DNA of 64,000 nucleotides from Bradyrhizobium semiaridum (GTDB taxonomy: Bacteria > Pseudomonadota > Alphaproteobacteria > Rhizobiales > Xanthobacteraceae), in contig NZ_JAGKJJ010000004.1 of the NCBI RefSeq assembly GCF_020329505.1, positions 1 through 64,000 of the forward strand. Reading direction: 5' to 3'. The translations under genes were made by a program, and so were the position numbers. A model generated the notes under the pieces. The model was not told where the DNA came from. It did no database searches and saw only the letters and a program-made list of their open reading frames with translations. This document shows, one piece after another, positions 1-9,247 of this stretch (position 1 is the first letter of the stretch; every line of letters starts with the position of its first letter).

Positions 1-39
1 CGGCGGCGGACGCCGATCAGGACCAGCGGAGACGACCAC

Positions 40-195
40 ATGCGGACCATCAGCTTCATCCTCGCCTTCGTCTTCGTGATGGGCGGCACGTCGCTGGCCG
101 GGACCGCAGACACCGGTTTGCCCGGGATCGGCACCTTCTCCTATAACGGCTCGCCCGTTGTGACCGTCGCCCCGATGGTTCTTGCCGCCAACTGA
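40..195 (+). CDS. Small secreted protein, 51 aa
   Basis: The frame opens with ATG, preceded by a purine-rich stretch (gcggagacg), and encodes 51 residues. Residues 1-22 form a signal-peptide-like hydrophobic segment (MRTISFILAFVFVMGGTS) followed by a short mature tail ending VLAAN. No family is recognised. The stop lies about 38 bp before the start of the next secreted protein on the same strand, so the two may be co-transcribed. The mature part, about 28 residues, is too short for an enzyme; an envelope peptide is the most that can be inferred. Support is reading frame, start site and signal peptide only. Confidence 0.55.
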   Translation: MRTISFILAFVFVMGGTSLAGTADTGLPGIGTFSYNGSPVVTVAPMVLAAN

Positions 196-232
196 TGCCG
201 ACACCCAAAGAGAAATGCCGGTAAGGCTCCGC

Positions 233-631
233 ATGTCGCTCCGTATCGTCCTCCTCGCGATGCTTGCATCGTTCGCTTTGGCCGGCTCCGCGCAGGCTCA
301 GTCAAAACTTCCCCTCGAATCGATGCAGATCCGCTCGCTGTTCAAGATGCCGGAGCCGCGCGACGAGTTCGTGCGTCAGTGCGCGCCGCATATGCTGGGC
401 CGCTGGTCGCATCCGGAGGCCGTCTGCGGCTGCCTGCATGATCATGCGGCTGCGACGGTGGACGACCCCGACCTGCGCCAGGCGCTGCTGCGCGGCATCA
501 GCGAGACCGGCGTGCCGACGATCGAGACCGCCTGGGTGCCGGAGGCGAAACAGTCCGAGATCGGCCCGACCTTCACCAAGATCGCCAAGCCGACGCTGCA
601 ATGCATGTTCGAGCCGCTGGCGGCGAACTGA
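233..631 (+). CDS. Secreted protein of unknown function, 132 aa
   Basis: The protein begins with a good Sec signal peptide (residues 1-23, MSLRIVLLAMLASFALAGSA, AQA-like cleavage), so the ATG at 233 is preferred over in-frame starts at 182 and 215, which would put a charged extension before the signal. The mature part of about 109 residues contains three cysteines (RQCAPHM, VCGCLHD) and a fourth near the C-terminus (LQCMFE), suggesting disulfides or metal binding in the periplasm. No catalytic motif or named family is recognised. It follows a 51-aa secreted protein on the same strand. Confidence 0.7.
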   Translation: MSLRIVLLAMLASFALAGSAQAQSKLPLESMQIRSLFKMPEPRDEFVRQCAPHMLGRWSHPEAVCGCLHDHAAATVDDPDLRQALLRGISETGVPTIETAWVPEAKQSEIGPTFTKIAKPTLQCMFEPLAAN

Positions 632-684
632 ACGGCAGCTCTTCAGAATGATGATATGGACGCCTCGCGAAAGCGGGGGCCTTT

Positions 685-930
685 CTATTTCCTGGCGAGT
701 CGCGGCACGCAGGAGCGGGTGCGCACCACGCCGTTCTGGCTCAGCTTGGAGCCGACGACCTGCTTGATTTGCCCGGCCGGGCACGAGCCGTCGTCGACCA
801 GCACGCGCTGCCCGACGCGCAGATCGACGATGTCGCCCTCGCGCATCAGGGTCTGCTGCGCCGTCGCGGATGCGGTGACGGCAATCAGTACGCCGGTACC
901 CGCCAGTGCGGCGAAGGCGATGCGCGGCAT
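685..930 (-). CDS. Small secreted protein (DUF6719-like), 81 aa
   Basis: The N-terminus is a signal peptide (residues 1-24, cleavage near TASATA-QQ). The mature 57 residues start QQTLMREGDIVDLRVGQRV and contain two cysteines (GSCPAGQ and RSCVPR), consistent with one disulfide. I recall similar rhizobial proteins as DUF6719, but this name was not checked. The start lies 10 bp after the stop of a 50-aa membrane protein on the same strand, and a GGAGA ribosome-binding site overlaps that stop, so the two genes form a small operon. The function is unknown. Confidence 0.7.
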   Translation of the reverse strand: MPRIAFAALAGTGVLIAVTASATAQQTLMREGDIVDLRVGQRVLVDDGSCPAGQIKQVVGSKLSQNGVVRTRSCVPRLARK

Positions 931-940
931 CCCGGTCTCC

Positions 941-1093
941 TCACTTGTTCTGGATCTTCAGCCCGTCGGGGCCGACATTGATCTGCAAGCCCTCGGGCTG
1001 CCTGTTGGCCTCATGGAGCTTGTAGCCGAGCAGGCCGACGATGAGGATCAATCCGCCGATCACGAGATACAGGACGTTGCGATTGGCGGGCAT
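941..1093 (-). CDS. Small single-pass membrane protein, 50 aa
   Basis: This short frame begins ATG and encodes MPANRNVLYLVIGGLIL followed by IVGLLGYKLHE, a single transmembrane helix over residues 7-25, then a polar tail with NVGPDGLKIQNK. Its stop codon TGA merges with the GGAGA ribosome-binding site of the following 81-aa secreted protein, which supports a real two-gene transcription unit. The GPDGLKIQ tail recurs in small rhizobial membrane proteins I have seen, but no function is known. Confidence 0.65.
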   Translation of the reverse strand: MPANRNVLYLVIGGLILIVGLLGYKLHEANRQPEGLQINVGPDGLKIQNK

Positions 1094-1137
1094 CCGGTAT
1101 CTCCGTAGCTACACTGACTGAACGCGGCCGACCTTAG

Positions 1138-2637
1138 TCAGGTGGCCGCGATTCTCATAGGGCGCCGCGGTTTTGATGCCTTGCGCATCGCGCGCAGCGC
1201 GGTGAGCGTTGCCTTCGCCAATCGTTCCGCCGATGCGACGAGCTGCGGAACCGGATGGCCGGAGAAGCCGAGCACGAAACCCGGCAGCGGCCGCGCGCGG
1301 TGATAGGTTTCGGCGAGCAGCCAGCCGCCGACGCCGGCAGCGGCTTTCGCCTGCGCGGCCGCGAGCGGATCGATCGATGGATCGAGCCGCGCGACGAGGT
1401 GCAGGCCCTGCGAGGGTACGGGAACCGTGAGTTCGCCTTCGGATGCGGTCGCAAGCGTCGAGGCCAGCACGTCGCGCGCCTCGCGGTAGAGTTTTCGCGC
1501 CTTGCGCAAATTGGCCGCGAAGGCGCCGGAGTTCAGCATGTCGGCAACCGCCCCTTCCATCAGCGTCGCGGGAAAGCGGTCGAGTGCGGCGCGCGCCGCG
1601 GTGACGGGGCCGATCAATTGCTCGGGCAGGGCGCAGTAGCCGATGCGCAATCCGGGAAACAGCGTCTTGGCAAAGGTGCCCATGTAGATCACGCGGCGCA
1701 GCTGGTCGATGCCGGCGAGCGACAGCAGCGGCGCGCCGTCGTAGCGGAACTCGCTGTCGTAATCGTCCTCGAATACGAAGGCATCGGCATCACGGGCCCA
1801 GTCGAGCAGCTCGAGCCGGCGCGGCATCGACATCTGCACGCCGAGCGGAAACTGGTGCGACGGCGTGACATAGGCCGCGCGCGCCGCCGGTGCCGAGGCG
1901 CGTCCCTTATCGACGCGCATGCCCGCGCCGTCGACCGGCACCGACACCGGGCGATAGCCGCAATGCTCGATGGCACGCCGCGCCGCCGGATAGCCGGGAT
2001 CTTCGCACCAGACCTGGTCGCCGGGTTTGAGGATCGCGCCGAGCACGATGCGCAGCGCGTGCAGCGTGCCCGACGCCAGCATGATCTGATCGGGGTCGCA
2101 GCGCAGCCCGCGTGCCGAGAGCAAATGGTCCGCGATCGCGGCGCGCAGTTCGCGGTTGCCGCGGGGATCGCCGTAGTGGAGGTGCTCGGGCCCGAAGGCG
2201 CGCAGCCTGCGTCCGGCAAACGCGCGAAAGCGCTGCAGCGCGCGCTGGTCGATATTGGTGCAGCCGAGCGACAGCGGAGAGTGCTGCGGCGGCTCGACCA
2301 TGATCTTCGCGCGCCGCAGGCTAGCGGCCTGCGCCGGAATCCGCGCGGCGACGAAAGTGCCGGAGCCGACCGTCGCCTCGGCAAAACCGTCGGCGATCAG
2401 CCGCTCATAGGCCGTCGTAACCGCGTTGCGGCGGAAGCCGGTTTGCTTCGCGAGCGCGCGCGAGGGCGGCAACGGCTCGCCCGGCTTGACGATGCCGCCG
2501 ATGATGGCGTGGCACAGCGCCTGATAGAGCCGGTGCTGCGAGGCGGCGCCCTGCGTCACATGCGGACTTGCGAGATCGAGCGGCAGCTCGGTCCTGCGCG
2601 CGGAGGCCTTCGGCGGATTGGTCGGAATAATTCGCAT
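1138..2637 (-). CDS. MocR/PdxR-family transcriptional regulator with aminotransferase domain
   Basis: A 499-aa two-domain protein. Residues about 35-100 form a GntR-type winged helix (LYQALCHAIIGGIVKPGEPL, PPSRALAKQTGFRRNAV). Residues about 140-480 form a fold-type I aminotransferase domain with EDDYDSEF and the PLP-lysine motif GTFAKTLFPG (Lys near 324). MocR proteins sense PLP or amino-derived ligands and control vitamin B6, GABA or taurine genes. It is divergent from a PPOX flavin/pyridoxamine-oxidase-like gene, the usual arrangement of a PdxR-like regulator and its target; that link is inference. The start at 2637 gives a normal MocR N-terminus; an upstream in-frame codon at 2730 would run into the divergent gene. 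Confidence 0.85.
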   Translation of the reverse strand: MRIIPTNPPKASARRTELPLDLASPHVTQGAASQHRLYQALCHAIIGGIVKPGEPLPPSRALAKQTGFRRNAVTTAYERLIADGFAEATVGSGTFVAARIPAQAASLRRAKIMVEPPQHSPLSLGCTNIDQRALQRFRAFAGRRLRAFGPEHLHYGDPRGNRELRAAIADHLLSARGLRCDPDQIMLASGTLHALRIVLGAILKPGDQVWCEDPGYPAARRAIEHCGYRPVSVPVDGAGMRVDKGRASAPAARAAYVTPSHQFPLGVQMSMPRRLELLDWARDADAFVFEDDYDSEFRYDGAPLLSLAGIDQLRRVIYMGTFAKTLFPGLRIGYCALPEQLIGPVTAARAALDRFPATLMEGAVADMLNSGAFAANLRKARKLYREARDVLASTLATASEGELTVPVPSQGLHLVARLDPSIDPLAAAQAKAAAGVGGWLLAETYHRARPLPGFVLGFSGHPVPQLVASAERLAKATLTALRAMRKASKPRRPMRIAAT

Positions 2638-2710
2638 GGAATTGGCACTATCGCAGACCAAATGGCCGGCTACAACTGTCGACAGATTCCAGATTTCGCG
2701 AGGCACTGCC
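2638..2710. promoter_or_regulatory. Divergent promoter region with 10-bp palindrome
   Basis: This 73-bp gap separates the MocR-type regulator from the PPOX gene and must hold both promoters. It contains the perfect palindrome CTGTCGACAG at 2676-2685. MocR proteins usually bind repeats in such divergent gaps, so this is a plausible operator. I could not identify convincing -35/-10 pairs. Confidence 0.4.
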
Positions 2711-3436
2711 GTGACCGAAGGCGCATCCACCCCGTCCTATCCGACATCGTCCCGCAACCGGGTGAAGCGCCGCCACGACCGCGGCTTCTACGACCATGCC
2801 ACGGTGCACGGGATCCTCGACGCCTCGATGCTGTGCCACGTCTCCTACGTGATCGACGGCCAGCCCTATTGCACGCCGACCTTCTTCTGGCGCGAGGGGA
2901 CAAAGCTCTATTGGCACGGCTCCAGCGCGAGCCGGATGCTGGAGCACCAGTCGGAGGGCCAGCGCGTCTGCCTGACGGTGGCGCATCTCGACAGCCTAGT
3001 GCTGGCGCGCTGCGGCTTCAATCATTCGGCCGACTACCGCGCGGTGATGGCGTTCGGCACCGCTCGTCTCGTCACTGATCCGCAGGAGAAGGAGCGCGCG
3101 ATCGTCGCGATGGTCGACCGCTTCTTCCCGGACCGCACCGCGACTTTAAGGGCGAGCAGCAAGCAGGAGATCAAGGCGACCTCGTTCATCGCGATGGAGA
3201 TCGAGGAGGCCTCGGCGAAAATTCGCGCCAAGGGAGTCGCCGATGACGACGAGGATTACGAGTTGCCGATCTATGCCGAGCGCATCCCGGTGCGCACCGT
3301 GCTCGGCGCGCCGGAACCGTGCCCGCGGCTGCTCGACGGTGTCACCCGCCCGGCGACACTCGACGGCTATTCGGAGGGCCGGCTGCTCGACGATGCATTG
3401 CGGGATGCCTATTTTGCGCATTACCCGGCGGGCTGA
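2711..3436 (+). CDS. Pyridoxamine 5'-phosphate oxidase-like (PPOX) flavin-binding protein
   Basis: A 241-aa protein with the split-barrel flavin-binding fold of the PPOX/NimA group: the N-terminal part has RGFYDHATVHGILD and LCHVSYVIDGQPYCTPTFFW, then LYWHGSSASRMLEH and VCLTVAHLDSLVLARCGFNH. Members bind FMN or F420 and reduce various small molecules, and several sit next to MocR regulators. The start chosen is GTG at 2711 because upstream in-frame codons lie inside the divergent regulator's 5' region. The substrate is unknown; a role in B6 or aromatic amino acid metabolism is inferred from the neighbours. Confidence 0.8.
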   Translation: MTEGASTPSYPTSSRNRVKRRHDRGFYDHATVHGILDASMLCHVSYVIDGQPYCTPTFFWREGTKLYWHGSSASRMLEHQSEGQRVCLTVAHLDSLVLARCGFNHSADYRAVMAFGTARLVTDPQEKERAIVAMVDRFFPDRTATLRASSKQEIKATSFIAMEIEEASAKIRAKGVADDDEDYELPIYAERIPVRTVLGAPEPCPRLLDGVTRPATLDGYSEGRLLDDALRDAYFAHYPAG

Positions 3437-3489
3437 AATCGGGTTACGCTGCAGCTCCCGCCCGTTTGATTTGCCGATGGAGCTGCCGC

Positions 3490-4767
3490 ATGACTGCCGA
3501 GACGCAACGACGAATCCTTGATGCCATCGACGACGCGTTCGATGCGCAGCTTGCAACGACGGAGGCATTCGTCTCGATCCCCTCGACCCGCGGCGCCGAG
3601 GGGCCGTGCCAGGACATGATCGGCGACCTCTTGCGCCAACGCGGCTACGAGGTCGACGATTGGCATATCAATCTCGACGACCTGAAGGACCTGCGCGGCT
3701 TCGGCCCGATCGAGCATGATTTCTCCAAGGCTCGCACCGTGGTCGGCACCTATCGCCCGGCCACCAGTGCCGGCAAATCGCTGATCCTGCAGGGCCACTG
3801 CGACGTGGTGCCGACCGGCCCGCTCGACATGTGGGAGACGCCGCCGTTCTCGCCTGTGATCAAGGACGGCAAGATGTATGGCCGCGGCGCCTGCGACATG
3901 AAGTCGGGCACCATCGCCGCGCTCTATGCGCTGGATGCGATCAAGGCGGCCGGGCTGAAGCCGACGGCGCGGATTCATTTCCAATCGGTGATCGAGGAGG
4001 AGAGCACCGGCGTCGGCGCGCTCTCGACCCTGCAGCGCGGCTACCGCGCCGATGCCTGCTTCATCCCGGAGCCGACCAGCGGCAAGATGATCCGCTCGCA
4101 GGTCGGCGTGATCTGGTTCCGCCTGAAGGTGCGCGGCTTCCCGGTGCATGTGTTCGAGGCCGGCGCCGGCTCGAATGCGATCATGGCGGCGTACCATCTG
4201 GTGCACGCGCTGGAGAAGCTCGAGATCGCCTGGAACGAGCGGGCCAAGGCGGACCGCCATTTCAAGGACGTCAACCATCCGATCAATTTCAATCCGGGCA
4301 TCATCAAGGGTGGCGACTGGGCCTCCAGCGTGCCGGCCTGGTGCGATGTCGACTGCCGGATCGCGGTGCTGCCGGGCTGGTCGATCGCCGAATGCCAGAA
4401 GGAGATTCTGGCCTGCGTCTCGGCGGCGGCGCGCGATCACCGTTTCCTCTCCAACAATCCGCCGCAGGTGGAATGGTCGGGCTTCCTGTCGGAAGGCTAT
4501 GAGCTGGTGAACTCAGCGGCGCCGGAGGCCGCGTTCGCCAAGGCGCATCAGACGGTCTATGGCACCGCGGTGGAAGATCGCGCCTTCACTGCGCTGACCG
4601 ACACCCGGTTCTACGGGCTGAACTACGACATCCCGAGCCTGTGCTTCGGCGCCACGGGTGCGGCGATGCACGGCTTCAACGAATATGTCGAGCTCGACTC
4701 GTTGCGGCAGTCGACCAAGGCCACCGCGCTGTTCATCGCGGAATGGTGCGGGGTGGAGAAGGCGTAG
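3490..4767 (+). CDS. M20-family ArgE/DapE-type deacylase
   Basis: A 425-aa zinc amidohydrolase. Metal ligands are visible in order: LQGHCDVVPTG (His, around residue 102), GRGACDMKSG (Asp, around 136) and the catalytic or ligand glutamates in VIEEESTG (around 170). The lid/dimerisation region follows (about 200-310). This family removes N-acyl groups from amino acids or cleaves dipeptides. The start at 3490 is preferred to the frame's upstream opening, which lies inside the PPOX gene. It precedes the kynurenine genes on the same strand, so it may act on an N-formyl or N-acyl aromatic compound; this is inferred from position only. Confidence 0.85.
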   Translation: MTAETQRRILDAIDDAFDAQLATTEAFVSIPSTRGAEGPCQDMIGDLLRQRGYEVDDWHINLDDLKDLRGFGPIEHDFSKARTVVGTYRPATSAGKSLILQGHCDVVPTGPLDMWETPPFSPVIKDGKMYGRGACDMKSGTIAALYALDAIKAAGLKPTARIHFQSVIEEESTGVGALSTLQRGYRADACFIPEPTSGKMIRSQVGVIWFRLKVRGFPVHVFEAGAGSNAIMAAYHLVHALEKLEIAWNERAKADRHFKDVNHPINFNPGIIKGGDWASSVPAWCDVDCRIAVLPGWSIAECQKEILACVSAAARDHRFLSNNPPQVEWSGFLSEGYELVNSAAPEAAFAKAHQTVYGTAVEDRAFTALTDTRFYGLNYDIPSLCFGATGAAMHGFNEYVELDSLRQSTKATALFIAEWCGVEKA

Positions 4768-4926
4768 CCGATCCGGCATCGCGCGGCGCCCGGTCGCTCC
4801 GTTGGACGGACCACCTGTCTGACACGCGGGCCGCCGAATACTTTAAACTTAAAATAAGGGCTGGGCGGAGCGCCCCGTCGGTGGCAAAGTGCCGTCCGAC
4901 GGCCGGTGAATCGTCGGGGAGCCATC

Positions 4927-5736
4927 ATGCGCGATTGGGATGATGCCTACGCAAATACGGCCCATGTGCCCGGGGCGGACAAGCTGCCGGCGCTGTGGGC
5001 GGAGCGCGCGGCGGCCTATCGCGCCGGGCTCAAACGGTTCAGGCCTGATATCGCTTACGGAGCCGGGGCGCGGCAGCGTCTCGATTTGATTCTGCCGGAC
5101 GGCGCCAGCAAGGGCCTCGTCGTCTTCGTGCATGGCGGCTACTGGATGCGCTTCGACAAATCGGCGTGGACCGATCTCGCAGAAGGTGCGCGAAGCCATG
5201 GCTGGACGGTGGCGCTGCCGAGCTACACGCTGGCGCCGGCCGCGCGCATCTCCGACATCACCGCCGAGATCGCGGCCGCGACGGCTGCGGCTGCCGCCGA
5301 GGTCTCCGGCCCGATCCGACTCGCCGGCCACTCCGCCGGCGGCCATCTCGTCACGCGCATGCTGTGTGGCGACAGCCCGCTCGAACCCGAGGTCTACGAC
5401 AGGATCGTGGCGACGCTGTCGATCAGCGGCCTGCACGATCTGCGGCCGCTCTTGAAGACCGCGATGAACGATACACTCGGCATGACCATGGACGAGGCCA
5501 CGCGCGAAAGCGCCGCCCTGCAGCTGCCGAAGGGAACCTCGCCGCTCACCGCCTGGGTCGGCGGGGGCGAGCGTCCCGAATTCATCCGCCAGGCCCAGCT
5601 GATGGCCAACGTCTGGACCGGCTTCGACGTGCCGACGCGCCTCGTCGTCGATGGCGGACATAACCATTTTACTGTCATCGACGGGCTGAAGGATCCATCC
5701 TCCGACATCACCAGATGCCTTGTCGGCCTCGTCTGA
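4927..5736 (+). CDS. Alpha/beta hydrolase, probable N-formylkynurenine formamidase
   Basis: A 269-aa alpha/beta-hydrolase with the oxyanion motif HGGYW (about residue 70), the nucleophile elbow GHSAGGH (Ser about 138) and a C-terminal GGHNHF carrying the likely catalytic His. These are the hallmarks of the animal/bacterial esterase-type kynurenine formamidases, unrelated to metal-dependent KynB. It lies 26 bp before kynA, followed by kynU, so it probably hydrolyses N-formylkynurenine to kynurenine. The start ATG at 4927 gives [10 protein letters not shown], typical for the family. The 159 bp upstream (4768-4926) may hold a promoter; nothing definite was identified. Confidence 0.85.
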   Translation: MRDWDDAYANTAHVPGADKLPALWAERAAAYRAGLKRFRPDIAYGAGARQRLDLILPDGASKGLVVFVHGGYWMRFDKSAWTDLAEGARSHGWTVALPSYTLAPAARISDITAEIAAATAAAAAEVSGPIRLAGHSAGGHLVTRMLCGDSPLEPEVYDRIVATLSISGLHDLRPLLKTAMNDTLGMTMDEATRESAALQLPKGTSPLTAWVGGGERPEFIRQAQLMANVWTGFDVPTRLVVDGGHNHFTVIDGLKDPSSDITRCLVGLV

Positions 5737-5762
5737 GGAGGCGGATCGACCGGGAGGACGTC

Positions 5763-6602
5763 ATGAGCGGCAACGACTACGATCCCACGGCCGAGGGCGT
5801 CGAGACCGATTTCACCCGGAAGATGTCCTATGGCGACTATTTGCACCTCGATGCGCTGCTCGGTGCGCAGCACCCGATCTCGGACGCCCATGACGAGATG
5901 CTGTTCATCATCCAGCATCAGACCTCCGAACTGTGGATGCGGCTCGCCATCCACGAGCTCAGCGCAGCCCGTCGCGCCATCGCCCGCGAGGACGTGTCGC
6001 CGGCGATGAAGATGCTGGCGCGTGTCTCCCGCATCTTCGAGCAGTTGAACAGCGCCTGGGACGTGCTGCGCACCATGACACCCAGCGAGTACACCCATTT
6101 CCGCTCACGGCTCGGACAGTCCTCGGGCTTCCAGTCGTTTCAGTACCGGCTGATCGAATACCTCCTCGGCAATCGCAACGAAGCGATGCTGAAGCCGCAC
6201 GCGCACGACGCCGAGGTGACGGCGCTGCTCGAAACCGAGCTTGACACGTCGAGCCTCTATGACGAGGTGCTGCGGCTTGCCGACCGCAAGGGCCTCACGA
6301 TGCCAGCGGCCGTATTGATGCGCGACGTCCGCAAGACCCATCGCCTCGACGAGGGCGTGCTGCAAGCCTGGCGCCGCGTCTACGAGGCTCCCGAAGTCAA
6401 CTGGATGCTGTATGAGCTCGCCGAGAAACTGGTCGACTTCGAGGATTACTTTCGCCGCTGGCGCTTCAACCACGTGACGACGGTGGAGCGCGTCATCGGA
6501 TTCAAGCGTGGCACCGGCGGCACCGGCGGAGTCAGCTATCTCAAGCGGATGCTCGAGGTCGAGCTGTTTCCCGAACTGTGGCGCGTGCGCACCATCCTTT
6601 GA
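5763..6602 (+). CDS. kynA: Tryptophan 2,3-dioxygenase
   Basis: A 279-aa heme enzyme opening the indole ring of tryptophan to give N-formylkynurenine. The family signature is present: [18 protein letters not shown], then [15 protein letters not shown] with the distal His in the substrate pocket, and [13 protein letters not shown]. The C-terminal [16 protein letters not shown] loop, which closes over the substrate, is intact. Length is typical of bacterial TDO. The ATG at 5763 follows a GGAGG-type ribosome site (gggagg). It lies between the formamidase and kynU in one operon giving anthranilate plus alanine from tryptophan. Confidence 0.97.
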   Translation: MSGNDYDPTAEGVETDFTRKMSYGDYLHLDALLGAQHPISDAHDEMLFIIQHQTSELWMRLAIHELSAARRAIAREDVSPAMKMLARVSRIFEQLNSAWDVLRTMTPSEYTHFRSRLGQSSGFQSFQYRLIEYLLGNRNEAMLKPHAHDAEVTALLETELDTSSLYDEVLRLADRKGLTMPAAVLMRDVRKTHRLDEGVLQAWRRVYEAPEVNWMLYELAEKLVDFEDYFRRWRFNHVTTVERVIGFKRGTGGTGGVSYLKRMLEVELFPELWRVRTIL

Positions 6603-6612
6603 GCGTGGAGCC

Positions 6613-7827
6613 ATGATCGAGCCGAAATCGCGACTGCGGGTCTATGACGACACCAGGGCGCTGTTCCATCTGCCCGCGGATGTCATCTATCTCGACGGCA
6701 ATTCGCTCGGCGCGCTGCCGCTCGGCGTTGCCGAACGCGTCGCGCATGTCATCACGGCCGAGTGGGGCGATCAGCTCATTCGTGCCTGGAACACCGCAGG
6801 CTGGTACGTGCAGCCGCGCCGCGTCGGCGATCGCATCGCCCGGCTGATCGGCGCCGAGCCTGGTACGGTGATGATCGGCGACACGCTGTCGCTGAAAGTG
6901 TACCAGGCGCTTGCGGCCGCGCTCGAGATGAATCGGGAGCGCAAGGTCGTGCTCTCCGACACCGGCAACTTTCCGACCGACCTCTATATGGCGGAAGGGC
7001 TGATCGCGACGCTGGGGCGCGGCCACCAATTGCGGCTGGTGGCGCCGGAGGAGATCGAGGCGTCGCTGTCGGACGACATCGCGGTGCTCTATCTGACCGA
7101 GGTCGACTACCGCACCGGCCGCCGCCACGATATGCGAGCGCTGACGGCGAACGCGCGTGCGCTCGGTATCGTCACGGTCTGGGATCTCGCGCATTCGGCC
7201 GGCGCGCTGCCGGTCGATCTCGCCGGCGTCGGCGCCGATTTCGCCGCCGGCTGCACCTACAAATATCTCAACGCCGGCCCCGGCGCGCCGGCGTTTCTCT
7301 ACGTCGCGCCACGTCATGCCGATCGGGCGCGCGCTGCGCTCTCGGGCTGGATGGGGCACGCAAGGCCGTTTGCCTTCGATCTCGGTTATCAGCCCGCCGG
7401 CGGCGTCGAGCGCATGCGGGTCGGCACGCCCCCGGTGCTGGCGATGGCCGCGCTGGAGGCATCGCTCGACATCTGGGATCGCGTCGATCTCGCCGAAGTC
7501 CGCGCGCGTTCGCTCGCGCTCGGCGACTTGCTGATAGCCGAGATCGCTCGACGCTGCCCGGTGCTCAAGCTGGTGACGCCGCGCGCGCACGCGCAGCGCG
7601 GCTCGCAGGTCTCGTTCGCTTTCGCAGGAGGCTACGCCGCCATGCAGGCGCTGATCGCCCGCGGTGTGATCGGCGATTTCCGGGCGCCTGATATCATGCG
7701 CTTCGGCATCACGCCGCTCTATGTCGGCGAAACCGAGGTCATGAAGGCCGTCGAGATTATCGAGCAGGTGATCAATGGCGAGGTGTGGCGGCGGCCGGAA
7801 TATCAGGTCGTGAACGCGGTGACGTGA
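6613..7827 (+). CDS. kynU: Kynureninase
   Basis: A 404-aa PLP enzyme cleaving kynurenine to anthranilate and alanine. Visible signatures: YLDGNSLGALP near residue 25, TDLYMAEGL, VWDLAHSAGALPVDL (Asp and His contacting PLP) and CTYKYLNAGPG with the PLP-lysine (about residue 219), then YQPAGGVERMRVGTPPVL. The ATG at 6613 is 10 bp after the kynA stop, preceded by gcgtggag. It is the last gene of the kynurenine block. Nothing is truncated. Confidence 0.97.
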   Translation: MIEPKSRLRVYDDTRALFHLPADVIYLDGNSLGALPLGVAERVAHVITAEWGDQLIRAWNTAGWYVQPRRVGDRIARLIGAEPGTVMIGDTLSLKVYQALAAALEMNRERKVVLSDTGNFPTDLYMAEGLIATLGRGHQLRLVAPEEIEASLSDDIAVLYLTEVDYRTGRRHDMRALTANARALGIVTVWDLAHSAGALPVDLAGVGADFAAGCTYKYLNAGPGAPAFLYVAPRHADRARAALSGWMGHARPFAFDLGYQPAGGVERMRVGTPPVLAMAALEASLDIWDRVDLAEVRARSLALGDLLIAEIARRCPVLKLVTPRAHAQRGSQVSFAFAGGYAAMQALIARGVIGDFRAPDIMRFGITPLYVGETEVMKAVEIIEQVINGEVWRRPEYQVVNAVT

Positions 7828-7869
7828 GCAGCCGACGTTCAATGGCCTTGCTGCGCTCGCCTTGAACCG

Positions 7870-8658
7870 TCACGGGCGCTGCGGCCACAACGCGTTCACG
7901 ATCGCGTCGAGCCCGTCGGTCAGCGCGGCGGGGCCGGGCTGCAAAATGATCGGCGACTTGATCTCGACGATGCGATCGTTGCGCACGGCCGGAATCTCGC
8001 TCCAGCCATCGCGCTGCCTGATGCGGTCGGGCACGACCTTCTTGCCGCACCAGGATGCCAGGATGACATCAGGGGCGGCCGCGCGCACGAGGTCAGCCGC
8101 GACGATGCGATCCCTGGCCGCCTGCTGCGTACGCAGGTGCGGCAGCGCGTCCTCGCCGCCGGCGATCTCGATCAATTCGGAAACCCAGCCGATGCCGCTG
8201 ATCAAGGGATCGTCCCATTCCTCGAAATAGACTTTTGGCCGCGGCGCCGGGCGCGGCGCGGCTGCGATCCCCGCGAGCCGCTGCGCGAAGCCTTGTGCGA
8301 GCCGCTCCGCGCGATCCGCCGCGCCGACCATCGCGCCGAGGGTCCGGATCATCGCAAGAATGCCGGCGACGTCGCGCTGGTTGAAGACGTGGACGGCGAC
8401 GCCGGCGCGGACGAGATCGGCGACGATGTCTGCTTGCAGGTCGGAGAAGGCCAGCACCAGGTCAGGCTCGAGCGCGAGGATTTTCGGGATATCGGCGGAG
8501 ATGAAGGCCGAGACCCGCGGCTTCTCGCGGCGGACCTGCGGAGGCCGCACCGCATAACCGGAGACGCCGACGATGCGGTCCTGCTCGCCCAGCAGGTAGA
8601 GCGTCTCGACCGTCTCCTCGGTCAGGCAGACGATCCGGCGGGGAGGGAAGTCGCGCAT
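7870..8658 (-). CDS. Cobalamin-binding (BtuF-like) periplasmic-type binding protein
   Basis: A 262-aa protein with the fold of cobalamin/iron-siderophore binding proteins: RRIVCLTEETVETLYLLGEQ at the N-terminus, then DRIVGVSGYAVRPP, PDLVLAFSDLQADI, and ASWCGKKVVPDRI. Unlike BtuF it lacks an obvious signal peptide with the ATG at 8658, and in-frame upstream sequence (to 8742) is arginine/asparagine rich and not a signal either. No btuC/btuD permease or ATPase lies nearby. It may therefore be a cytoplasmic cobalamin-binding protein or an orphan. The gene is divergent from a thioesterase. Confidence 0.75.
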   Translation of the reverse strand: MRDFPPRRIVCLTEETVETLYLLGEQDRIVGVSGYAVRPPQVRREKPRVSAFISADIPKILALEPDLVLAFSDLQADIVADLVRAGVAVHVFNQRDVAGILAMIRTLGAMVGAADRAERLAQGFAQRLAGIAAAPRPAPRPKVYFEEWDDPLISGIGWVSELIEIAGGEDALPHLRTQQAARDRIVAADLVRAAAPDVILASWCGKKVVPDRIRQRDGWSEIPAVRNDRIVEIKSPIILQPGPAALTDGLDAIVNALWPQRP

Positions 8659-8786
8659 GGTGAAGCTATGCAGCCTCGGCGGTGCGTTGTCACGACGGCC
8701 ATTACCTCTGACGTCATTGCCTGATTTACCCCGCGCGTCCATGCTTGGCGGCAGTCATAAGAACGCGATGCCCGGGAGAAACACGG

Positions 8787-9185
8787 ATGACGCCGCTCGA
8801 AAAAATCCAGTCGATGAAGATGCCGTTTGCGGAACTGAAGGGGATCACCTTCACCGAGGCCGACAAGGATCGCGTCGTCGCAAAAATGGTGGTGCGGCCG
8901 GACCTCTGTACCCTGCATCACACCATCCATGGCGGCGCCGTCATGGCATTCGCCGATTCGGTCGGAGCCGCCGCCACCGTGATCAACCTGCCCGAGGACG
9001 CCAAGGGGACCACGACGCTGGAGAGCAAGACCAACTTCATCGGCGGCGCCAAGGAGGGCACCACCGTCATCGCCACCGCGACCCCGGTGCATCGGGGGCG
9101 GCGCACCCAGGTCTGGCAGACCCGGCTGGAGACCGAGGACGGCAAGCTGGTCGCGATCGTGACCCAGACGCAGATGGTACTATAG
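8787..9185 (+). CDS. PaaI-family hotdog-fold thioesterase
   Basis: A 132-aa hotdog-fold protein. The signature HHTIHGGAVMAFADSVGAAA (about residues 38-57) holds the HGG turn and the Asp used by PaaI-type acyl-CoA thioesterases, followed by TTLESKTNFIGGAKEGT on the dimer strand. Such enzymes release free acids from phenylacetyl-CoA-like or medium-chain acyl-CoA. The start ATG at 8787 follows gggagaaacacgg. It stands alone on the plus strand; the 144 bp that follow separate it from the acetyltransferase. Confidence 0.85.
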   Translation: MTPLEKIQSMKMPFAELKGITFTEADKDRVVAKMVVRPDLCTLHHTIHGGAVMAFADSVGAAATVINLPEDAKGTTTLESKTNFIGGAKEGTTVIATATPVHRGRRTQVWQTRLETEDGKLVAIVTQTQMVL

Positions 9186-9247
9186 TGAGGGTAACCATGA
9201 TGTGATTTAGCGATCACCTCATGAGGCATTCAAATGAATCTCGACAC

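Noticed and set aside
1255..3078. 607-codon open frame opposite the MocR gene
   Set aside because: It is the GC-rich antisense shadow of the regulator; arginine-rich composition, no ribosome site, no homology pattern.
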